A DNA stretch of 64,000 nt from Eustoma russellianum (taxonomy: Eukaryota; Streptophyta; Magnoliopsida; Gentianales; Gentianaceae). The DNA lies in NCBI GenBank assembly GCA_036186865.1, contig AP025055.1, forward strand, positions 22,037,848 to 22,101,847, given 5' to 3'. The notes beneath the pieces are model-generated. The model did not search any database and was not told the origin of the DNA. It saw only the letters and a program-made list of their open reading frames with translations. Below are positions 46,061 through 55,416 of this stretch, in pieces. Each line of letters begins with the position of its first letter. Within the stretch, counting starts at the first letter, position 1. The position numbers and the translations under genes are program-made.

Positions 46061-46590
46061 ACATCAGTCAGGTGAGAGGCATACTAATCCTGGAAAATCC
46101 TTCAACGAATTTGCAATAATAGCCAGCGAGACCAAGAAAGCTTCGCATTTCTTTGACATTCGTTGGCCTTGGCCATTCCGTGATAGCTTCAATCTTTTTG
46201 GGATCCATCGATATCCCATCCTCACATATGACATGGCCAAGAAATGATACACTGTGTAGCCAAAATTCGCATTTACTAAATTTGGCGTACAACTGCTTCT
46301 TCGTAAGATATCAAGAACGATCCTCAAATGGGGCTGCGTGGGACTCTTCATCCGGTGTAGATCAAGATATCATCAATGAAAACCACAACGAATTTATCTA
46401 GTTACTCCTGAAATACTTGGTTCATAAGGTCCATGAATGCAGCAGAGGCGTTTGTCAATCCGAATGGCATCACAAGGAATTCGTAATGCCCATAACGCGT
46501 CCTAAACGCGGTTTTTAGAATATCCTTGGCTTTGATCTTCAATTGAAAATATCCAGAGCGCAGATCCACTTTATTAAAGATTCGTGCTCC
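46061..46590 (-). pseudogene. T1 reverse transcriptase, palm and thumb
   Basis: From 46590 the minus strand reads GARIFNKVDLRSGYFQLKIK, FLVMPFGLTNASAAFMDLM and the catalytic FIDDILI (about 46370-46350, intact). HSVSFLGHVICEDGISMDP and RSFLGLAGYYCKFVEGFSRI follow. A frameshift lies near 46400-46350. The start of this exon-like block at 46590 is preceded by a 74-bp GT...AG segment; joined across it, the frame continues from FDQLR in the upstream part. Confidence 0.9.
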
Positions 46591-46664
46591 CTGTACCAAG
46601 ATGCCTTTAGACAGGGCTCAAAACAGAATTTTTTTATCGAAGGAAAAACTTATTAATAGCTTAC
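46591..46664 (-). other. Intron-like segment 2 inside the T1 RT
   Basis: On the minus strand it starts GTAAGC and ends GGTACAG, and it is 74 bp. It is T-rich after the 5' site and has a CTAAAG candidate branch region about 25 bases from the end. It falls in phase 0 between the Arg and Gly codons of the DQLRGAR segment. T2 has no such segment at 59383, so removal restores exactly the T2-like reading. Unspliced, the frame stops after three codons (TAA at 46655-46653). Confidence 0.65.
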
Positions 46665-47504
46665 CCGAAGCTGGTCAAATAGATCATCGATCCTAGGCAG
46701 GGGGTACTTATTCTTCATTGTAATCTTGCTGAGCTCTCTATAATCTATGCATAGACGCATGCCTCCATCCTTTTTCTTCACGAATAACATGCGTGCACCC
46801 CTATGCGAGACACTTGGGTGGATAAATTTCTTTTCTAAGAGCTCAAGCAACTGTTCTTTTAGTTCCTTCAATTCAGCAGGCGCCATTCGGTAAGGTGCCT
46901 TTGATATAGGCTCGGCTCTTGAAATTAGATTAATTTCAAATGCAATATCTCGATCTGGAGGAAGGCCTGACAATTCCTCCGGAAAAACATCAGGATACTT
47001 CTGAACTACCGGAACTCGAGAAAGATCAGATGGCGCTTCATCGACACTTAAAGCATAGACTAGGAATCCTTCATGTCCTTTCTTCAACGCACTATGGGCA
47101 TGGGCCACATTCACATATACATTCTTGGGAAATTTCTTCAATTTTGAGCCTCCATGGAAAGTTACTTCTTCACGTGTTGGGTCCTTAATGGTAACCCGTC
47201 TTTCATGACAATCAACGGGCATGCAATTCTTGGAGAGCCAATCCATTCCAAGAATTATGTCGAAGTCGCTCATAGTTATTGGAATCAAATCTGCTGCAAA
47301 CTGTTGCTCATCGAACTCAATCTCACAGCCGTAGTACAATTGGTGAGAAACAGGCACCTGATCGCCAGCTGCTTAGACTCTATACATGCCCAAGATAGAC
47401 GAGGCTATGATCAATATTCTTCGCAAGCTTCCTCGAGATAAATGAGTGGCTAGCGCCACTATCAAACAATACATTTGGAGGCATACTACATATTAAGATA
47501 GTTC
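46665..47504 (-). pseudogene. T1 protease and RT entrance
   Basis: It begins right after intron-like segment 1 with ILICSMPPNVLFDSGASHSF, the aspartic protease active site DSG intact. A frameshift near 47390 leads into VSHQLYYGCEIEFDEQQFAA and FDIILGMDWLSKN, the protease C-terminal half. A linker with VVQKYPDVFPEELSGLPPDR follows, then the RT entrance (PYRMAPAELKELKEQL, VKKKDGGMRLCIDYRELSKI, YPLPRIDDLFDQLR). The 234-codon open part at 47357-46653 is well preserved. Confidence 0.9.
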
Positions 47505-47587
47505 CTGAATCATGCAAAATTGACTAAGCGATAACAAAACAACAATATCTTGCAAAATATAGACATTGCATAAATCTTAAAACATAC
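47505..47587 (-). other. Intron-like segment 1 between T1 gag and protease
   Basis: On the minus strand it starts GTATGTTTTAAG and ends GCATGATTCAG, and it is 83 bp. It is T-rich, with a CTTAGTC candidate branch site. It splits a Gly codon (phase 1) in VVTG|G-TILICS. T2 has the homologous 82-bp segment at 58461-58542 at the same codon. If retained, the frame stops two codons later (MF, then TAA). Confidence 0.75.
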
Positions 47588-48864
47588 CAGTCACCACATC
47601 AGTGGCTTCATCAACAGCAGCATTGGTCATGACGTGGACCCTTGCATTTGCGCGCTGACGCTGGTTCCTTAGTTGCTGCTGCTGATGGGCTCCTTCTTCC
47701 AGAAAATCCTTGAATGGCCGACTTTTCCACATCCAAAACACGTAGTTCCCTTGTCTGGACAATTCTTAAGCACATGGCTCACCTTACCATAACTAAAACA
47801 TTTACCTGCCTGAATAAAGCATTCTCCTACATGGTTCTTTTGGCAATGAGGACAAACTAGAATAGCAGGCTGTTGCTGGCCCTGATTCCTTGGCTAATTC
47901 TTTTGCTGAAAATTTTGTTATTGTGGGTGGCGCTGAAAACGATTCTGATTCTTTCCTTGTCGAGCGGGTCCTCTGAAATTTTGTTTTGCTGCCTTACGGG
48001 ATCCCCCACTACCAGATGCTTCTCTTCCCCTCTTCTGACCAATCTCATCACGGCGGATGATGTCTCTCTCAATCCTGTAGCAGGCATCAAGCAATGCTCC
48101 AAAATTTGCAGGATTCGCATTAACCAGCCAAGTTCTTATCCTCGAGTTTAACCCTCTTTCAAATTTCAACATTTTTGTCTCTTCATCATTCATCGTCGAT
48201 GGCTGAAATCTACCCAAAGCTACAAACTTATTGGCATAATCAGCAACAGTTATCCCTTGCTCCTGCTTCAGTGACTCAAATTCGTGGTTCTTTTGCAGCT
48301 TAACTGAAGGGGGTTTGTAGAACTTGTTGAACTCTTGTAAGAATCTCTCCCATGGTATCGGTCTTGGCAAAGATTGCAGATTAGCTTTCCACCACTGATT
48401 TGCTTCTGCAAGAAAAAATGGTCTAACAGCTTGTGTTTTTATTTCTTCGGGTGCACGGATCAATTCAAAGCAATTCTCCACTTCTTCAAGCCACTTCTCT
48501 ACCATATCAGGATCTGATTTTCCTTCAAATGGTGGCACATTAGCTCTCTTTAGTTTCTCAAAATAATACTATGCATCTCTTACTGGCTCATGCGGTTGAG
48601 GAGGGGCATTCTGCTGCATCATCACCTGGCCAATATGAGTCATAGTCTGACAGAAAGTCTGAAAAGCATGGATATCAGGAATTATCTGAGGTAAGGGCCT
48701 CTGAGGTGGAGAATTATTCTGAGCAGGAGGTGGGTTTTGATCTTACGGTGGTGGCAGTGGAGGGACCTGAGTAGGTGGAGGAGGAACAGGCTCTTGAGGT
48801 GCGGAGGAACCATCTCCTGTGCAGCGGGTCGGGCTCTAGTGGATCTGCCACGAGGTCGAGCCAT
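47588..48864 (-). pseudogene. T1 gag
   Basis: It starts at the ATG at 48864 (MARPRGRSTRARPA, a basic N-terminus), then frameshifts. The capsid domain at 48538-48000 is a well-kept retrotransposon gag (PFEGKSDPDMVEKWLEEVEN, ANQWWKANLQSL, WERFLQEFNKFY, ATMND-like EETKMLKFERGL). A basic Gly/Arg/Lys stretch (GSGGSRKAAKQNFRGPARQG) and two decayed CCHC knuckles near 47840-47700 follow. Gln-rich sequence then leads into DEATDVVTG at 47588. Frame breaks occur near 48680, 47925 and 47760. Confidence 0.88.
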
Positions 48865-49163
48865 CTGCACTACGGAGGGTTGGAATTTATTCAGAGTTGA
48901 AAAATTAGGATATCTAACAGAAATAAATTCATAATTTAAAGAAAACTTGAACAAAGAGAAAAGGAGATAAGGTTCAGATCAAATTTTGAGGCAATTAGAA
49001 TCTTATCGACTAGGATCTAATCATTAGGTTAAGGACCTAATCCCAGTCTAAGTTATCCTAGTCTAAAGTCGACACTCTTCCAAGATCATGACTTAGGTCT
49101 AAGATCTAACTTAGATTTTTAGAATCATAACTTAGTTCTACATTCTGCCCGAATCTAGAGCCT

Positions 49164-49177
49164 GGGCTCTGATACCA
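49164..49177 (-). other. T1 primer-binding site
   Basis: The minus strand reads TGGTATCAGAGCCC, complementary to initiator tRNA-Met, two bases from the 5' LTR at 49180. Confidence 0.92.
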
Positions 49178-49179
49178 CC

Positions 49180-50901
49180 TGTAACGCCCCGTACTCGGCC
49201 TGCCCGGGTACGGTGCACCCTCCGTACTTTGCTACGGAAAGTACCAGGCGACAATGCGTAACATATCACAGTCCATGTCAAAATCGTGGAATACAATGTC
49301 ATCATCTTAACAGGTAAGCAAAACTTAGGCAGAATAAAAACTTTTAAAGGAAACAATTCCGAATGTCCGACATAGAGTGTACAACCAAGTCCACGAAATA
49401 AATGTAAACCTGAAATCAATGTCCTCAAAATAAGTCCACAAAACATAAGCCCTCATAAAAGTCCTTAAGCTGCAATCCACTCTCACGTCTACGGATATAG
49501 AACTCGAGGCTTATCGTCAATCCTTTCTACACCATTTCCTGCAGGCTCTGGGGAAAAAAATAAAAGGGTGAGTGACAAAGTCACCAGCAAATATACCATA
49601 AACAATCATGAATTAAATGGAAACTGTACACAAGAACCAAATCCCAAGAATCTCAATTCCCAACATACTTGACCTTCAACCCATTGATCGCAAAAGTAAT
49701 AAGATCATAACTTAAGTGACAGAAGGTAATAAGATCGTAACTTAAGTGACAGTAGATTAAGCATCCTACTCACAATCATATGCAAATGTGTATGAATATG
49801 CAAATATAGTGCAACATGATAAGATGAGAACCAATTTTGATCATTCTTACTTTCAAAACATAAACGTCATAAAACGAGGAATAGAGAGGGTTCAGATCTA
49901 TTATCTCCGGACCTAAAACATTCATATCATTCCATTCAGATCTACTGTTTCCGGATCTGAAAACGGTCATACAATAAATCAACATCATCAGGTCTATTAT
50001 CTCCTGACCTGGACGGTCATAAATCATCAACATTAGGTCTATTATCTTTGGGCTTGGACGGTCATAAATCATCATCCTCAGGTCTATTATCTCTGGGGCT
50101 GGATGGTCATAATCATCATCAAATAAATCAACCCCAGATCTGGAGCGGGTTGTGTTGGCCAGGAATTAATGGTACCTAAGAGTCTTTCTTTCAAAAAAAA
50201 CTGAAATCTTATCTTAAAAGAGCTTTTCTTAAATTTCTTTGGCATAAAAATCAGTCTTATAAGTCACATGAACATGGACAATGCAATCCATCATATGAAA
50301 CATGCAATTCATGACTAAATACATCATAAAAAATATACGGACTTGTCTCTTAAGCTGGAAAATAGTCCAGCAGTAACGCCCCGTCCACACGGCCTTAACA
50401 TCATCAATTCAGAGCCTATTTCCATAAACACTTGCCGTAACATGCATAAGGGAATCTTACATGCCATAAAAGTTCCATAACATTTCAAGGTGGCTTAGAT
50501 CCTCAAAACATTGAATTTTCATCAAGGGGTACTGTAGAATTCTGCAGCGCAGTACCCGCCTTACCTTAGTTTCAAGGGCCATAAAACCATATTCAATTAG
50601 GACTATCACCTGGAAAACATAGGCAACATAATAAGAAACAATATTCATATGCCCAAACATCACATAAAAGTCTAAATAAGCAAGATCAAGGCCTCATATA
50701 CACACCATCACACTGCCCTGTTTTTCAGTTTTGTACCGTGACCTTCATCTCAGTTGTTAACCCTTAAAACAGTGGTTTCAAGCCAATTTCCTTACATGGA
50801 CGTGTACATCTATGCCTTAGGTAAATACCATAAAAACTTCAAGGCAATCTGATATGTTAAAAGGGTCATTTAATTATCTTTCTCAGTCTAGGTACCAGCA
50901 G
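49180..50901 (-). repeat. T1 5' LTR, truncated
   Basis: It starts TGTAACGCCCCG and matches the first ~1.7 kb of 40554-44030. After GGTACCAGCAG at 50901 the match stops and V-type LTR sequence begins, so the U3 half is deleted. A hairpin-repeat array lies at 49891-50150, with one or two more units than the other LTR. The 49180-50901 copy has no coding sequence. Confidence 0.9.
49891..50150. repeat. Hairpin-repeat array in the T1 5' LTR
   Basis: Six or so CAGATC/CAGGTC...GGATCTG/GACCTG units followed by GGTCAT, parallel to 41263-41480 but with a different unit count and several broken stems. Confidence 0.75.
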
Positions 50902-51646
50902 TAAGAAATGGTGGTGTAAGAATGCATGAATTTTAATTGGATGGAGGTGGAGTGTTGGGAAATTGGCATAAAGGACAGAATAAAAAGTAAAGTGGAAGAG
51001 AAGGAATGGAAGATAAAATGTGATGGGTGTGAGTATTATTGTCTTCTCCCCTATCCATGTAACTGAAATTTTGGAGGTGAAGTGGTGGAGGAATCTTCAT
51101 GATATTCCTTGAGTGGGGAAGAGTAAAGGATGGTAGCAATGTAGGGATTGCATGCCTTGTGAATTGTTAGGAAGTGAGGTGTTGCAAGGCTAATTCTTTT
51201 CATTCCATGCATGTGAGATTGGCCAAGTGGAGGTGTGTAAGATAAATTAAGATAGTGTCTCAAAAATTTATAAGACATGACAAATTATAAAGTGTATGAG
51301 ATATGGTTAGTTATTGGTGAAACATTGTAAGAAGGCTTATCCTCTTTTCCTAGCCCTAGGTGGCGGCAAGGAATGGACCTAATAGGACAATTTTGTCCAA
51401 CTTATTTTTCGATACCTTAGATTTCTTTTTAACTTTTATTTAAAGCATACTAAAGTTTATGCGCCACCTTTATTTCCAGTTATTTTAATCTTCCTAAGTT
51501 CTTTTGTGTCCTAGGGTTTCTTAGTAATTTTAGTTCGTACCAAAATATTACCTATACTGCTTATTGCGGCCCCAAATTCACACACTAATTCCTTGTAATT
51601 TCCTTTGTTTTCTTAAGCTAACGATGTGGGGGTGCAGGTTGTAACA
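50902..51646 (-). repeat. V 3' LTR, terminal fragment
   Basis: It is unlike the T1 LTR and similar in character to the end of S1 (35700-36457). It ends GGTTGTAACA at 51646, an LTR terminus, followed by a purine-tract remnant on the minus strand. With 39649-40553 it makes up what is left of the V 3' LTR. Confidence 0.65.
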
Positions 51647-52805
51647 TTCCTCCCTTTTACAAAAGTTTTGTCCTCGAAACTTGTGAATTGAGTCATGATC
51701 AGCTGCTTAATGTCATTCTACTAAATTCACCCCAATCACATGCCATGAATATTATCCGTAATCCAGTACACTGAATCAGTGTTCAGACATGCTTACTAAA
51801 ATAATAACTTTGGTGGCTCTTCTTGGAAGTATAGGGTTATTTGGTTACGAAGATATTCATTTTACTTTTGAAAACACCAATTATTATGTTACTCTTTTAT
51901 TTGCAAAATATTACGGTTGAAACCACGTTAAAATATTTGAAACATAACAATCGTAAATAACCTGGAAAATTGTAAAACCATTTGAACTCATATCTTTTCT
52001 TCTTCGAAACAAAAGTAGATTATAATAATCACTGTTCACTCCGATACTCTAGATAACATCTTCAACTTAGATTGTCCAATTCTAACAGGATACACTAAAA
52101 TCAAACACTTAGGGTTTTGCTAATTTTCATGCTTCTGCTGCGCTACTCTGATCCACCGTATTTCTTCACTTTGTTATTTAACCACTATTCTTAGTTCAAT
52201 TGTCTCCTACATGATCAACTGTCATTACTTGCTCATAATGCCGATAATTTATTCTTAGTTGCCATTATTCTACCAATATATCCATTCTTAGCAACTACAT
52301 TCTCTCCTTAATCAAAAACCAATTCCCAGTATTTATATCCAAAGCAAGGCCATAATCCCCTTTCATTCCTTAATACTGGACTTTGTATCCTTGTTGAGAT
52401 AAGAAATATTTCTACGGTATTCTTTTCAATTTAAGATTCTTAATTACGGTTTTAAATTTTTTTCCTTGTTATAATTCAGGGTCAATCCTTGTGGGTTATA
52501 ACTACTAGTAAACTTTGATCACAGTTAGCCATTCAATCTCTACGGAGCCGCTCTACTTGTTAGGATCCACAGGGTAAACATCCTTTGATTATGTAGGCTA
52601 AGGTTCTTTGTCTGTTCATCCCTAAGCTGTTCAAGTGCATCTAGTCTAAGGCTGTCACTCTTGATCTAGGATCATTCTTATATCCAAGATCATGTCTTAT
52701 CTTCTAATATCATAACTTAGTTTTCTATGATCATAACTTAAGTACATGTCGTTGTTAACTTTATGTTGCCCGCTATGGATCTAGAGCCTAGTCTCTAATA
52801 TCACA
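51647..52805 (-). mobile_element. V internal region, 1.16 kb remnant
   Basis: At the left end the minus strand reads a pol tail like that of T2 (TTTCGAGGACAAAACTT) and a TAAAAGGGAGGAATG polypurine tract next to the 3' LTR. At the right end (about 52780-52804) is a decayed tRNA-Met priming site, and the CATAACTTAGTT-type leader near 52700-52760 matches T1 at about 49100-49140. Between them no gag or pol is readable. V is therefore an internally deleted Tekay-type element. Confidence 0.65.
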
Positions 52806-54011
52806 TGTAGCGTCCTGCCCAGGACTAGGGTCACGACATAGTGCACCCGCTGTACTCTGCTACGAAAAGTATAAGGCGTCGATAACATCGATATGTATGT
52901 CGACATAAACATACCGAAAGAGCGAAAGCATCATAAAATTTACAGAGCGTAAGGGACATGCACCACAGTAAAATAACTAAATCCGTATTATCAGTACACA
53001 AGATCGTGATACAAGTCTGGGACAAATACTATTACAAAATACAATATCTGGCCCGCAGAATCCTCACTGCGCCCTACCCTCAGCTAATCCTTAACAGTAT
53101 CCAAAACGTGCTCTCGATCCTTTACAAGATGGTAAAGATAGGGGATGAAATATAACGAACCGCCCAGCAAGTATTTCCGCTAGGTTTGTCATGTGGATCA
53201 TGAATGAGAGACAGAGTAATAAAATGAATACAGTATAATAATGAACATGACACGTCTCCGTTTCACAAATTCAATGACAGATAATAAAATTAAATTAAAC
53301 ATCATATAATCATATGAGGTGCGGAAAATAAAATAACGGAAGAAATTATATCATTTTCATATTTCCTTATTCATTACTTATCCAATCCTGCCTTTAACCT
53401 GTGTCTTACATTAAGCCCCTTTTGTTATACCCATGTCGTGAGTCATACTCTACCAGATAATCTCAAATCCTCTGAGGGTCTAGACATGTATCCGATAAGG
53501 TGACGTGGGTAAGGTGCATATGCTCGTATGAAAATGCAGCATGAGTTATTTTTCAGAAACCTTTAAAAACATAAAATTTTCATAAACATCGTATCAAATC
53601 TGTCTCATAACTTGAGCATAACACTTTTCATCATACACGAACGGTAACACATGGCCCATTGACTGACTCCCTGTATAAAGTCTTATGTACAAAATATGAA
53701 ACTCAATGGTCAATTCATGGTGCTACATCATATGTACATAGATCTAACGGTAACGCATGACGACGGAGATCCCGAGTCCCAGACACGATGTTACACTCGG
53801 CCACAACGTAAAACATACGCATCATCTGTTAGGGGGAGATCCCTTGTCTCAGACAAGATGTTACACTTGGCCTATATTCTAAGGAACTATGCCCTATTAC
53901 ACCAACCTCTCACATAGGTTCTAGTGTCTTGTGGGGAGAGTAACATACATATGTTGCCCCTGACGTCCTCTTTACTACACCTGACATCAGGCTGGCCTCC
54001 AAACATAACAT
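52806..54011 (-). repeat. V 5' LTR, partial
   Basis: It begins TGTAGCGTCCTG at 52806, close to S1. It is interrupted at 54011 by Sirevirus LTR SD; the rest is not in the window. Two stem-loop repeats lie at 53765-53860. No gene. Confidence 0.85.
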
Positions 54012-55416
54012 TATTGAGAAAAAGAGTTTGACTGATTCACAAAAATGCATGATTTAAATAATTGTGCTAAAGAAATGCATGACACATTTTATAACTTGAC
54101 ACGTTTTTGCAACAAACTTGCCTTATATACTTTATATATAGTGTTGCCGTACTAAAAAGTCATGAAGCTTTAAAGCTTACATCAAATGGCAAACAATTGT
54201 TGTGTTTGAACTATTTTCAGGTGCCACGATTAATGAACTAAACTAGTTCATTAAGTGAAGTACTTAGTTAAATGAACTAAGTAGTTCATTAAATAGAGAA
54301 ATATTTAGAGAAGGCATAAAGGCAACAAACATAGAAACGAAAAGTCTCCTTCTACCCTCTAATCACACGTTTTTCATATATTTAAGTACATATATTCAGA
54401 TTTTTTTTAAAAGGCACTATACACATATATTCCAACGTACTACCGACACGTTATATATATTACGAACGTACGTCAACGTTAGACCACTATACTTACCTCA
54501 TATTTATGAGTATTTCAGGTCTTATATCATATGATATAAGTCATGGTGATGACAACATTATTACGACACGTTACAAGGTTGTAAATCAAAAATTGTCGTA
54601 TCGAGTGGCGATCGAAACTTCACTAACATGTCACGTACTTGCCATATATAGGTGGCCAGCCCCTACACTTAAAAAATGGCCACAAATTTCGTGGCTTACA
54701 TGGTACACTCAGACATAAAATCATTCCATGTTGGCACACACAAATCACCCCCAATTAAGGCCAAATTGTGGAGATTCCAATTTCATTATTTTATGTCATA
54801 TGTGGCGCCATTTGTCTCAGCCATTAAGAGCTGAATATTCAAATTGTTTTATGTATATTATGTGTGACATAATATATATAACATGTGCAAAAAGTTTGAA
54901 TTTAATCGGAGAAAAATCGCATAATCGACAAAAGTCGAAAATTCGGTTTCTACGAACACGACACATATAACGTTTTTGGCATGACATGTAACATGTATCT
55001 AGACACTTTTTTACATATTCAATACATAATAAAGTGTTTTAGAATATTCAAATTAGGGCTGATTGGAATATAACATATGTGTATAATTATTATGCAATAT
55101 TTTACAAAGTTTACAAAAATAAAATTCAGCACATGTTCAAGTCTACATCACATGCCTACTCAGCCTTGGTGGAGCTTATGTGGAGCTTAGTTGGCATCTC
55201 AATTGGTGGAGAATAAGCCACACAAGGTTAGTGACATAATGGAGGAAGCTACACAAGGTAATATTTTAAACTTTGTCACAAATGTAACACATGCTGAAAA
55301 TTTAGCATGTGTGAATTGATATGGCCGAATTTTTAAGTCTTAATTGTAACAAATTTGCTTATCCATTTTCAAGGGATTGATGTGTAATAATATGGCAATA
55401 TTTTGAACATCTTGAG
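54012..55416 (+). mobile_element. SD: plus-strand Sirevirus LTR, first half
   Basis: It starts TATTGAGAAAAAGAG (decayed TG) at 54012 and follows the SA LTR in reverse: TGCATGATTTAAAT, paired palindromes at 54231-54292, the TTCGACTTT-type stem-loop block near 54890-54955. It ends at CTTGAG, where T2 inserts at 55417. The rest of this LTR and any SD body lie beyond the window. Confidence 0.88.

Larger units (their letters stand above)
40554..50901 (-). mobile_element. T1: Tekay/Del-type chromovirus
   Basis: It has a complete 3' LTR (40554-44030), a polypurine tract, an internal region of 5.15 kb and a priming site. The 5' LTR is cut after 1.72 kb (49180-50901). The minus-strand order is gag, protease, RT, RNase H, integrase, chromodomain. 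Several domains are nearly intact, but there is a stop near 45173, a frameshift near 44915, another in the protease, and frameshifts in gag. Two intron-like GT...AG segments interrupt the pol frame at 47587-47505 and 46664-46591. It sits inside the V 3' LTR; the expected right TSD was lost with the outer part of the 5' LTR. Confidence 0.92.
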
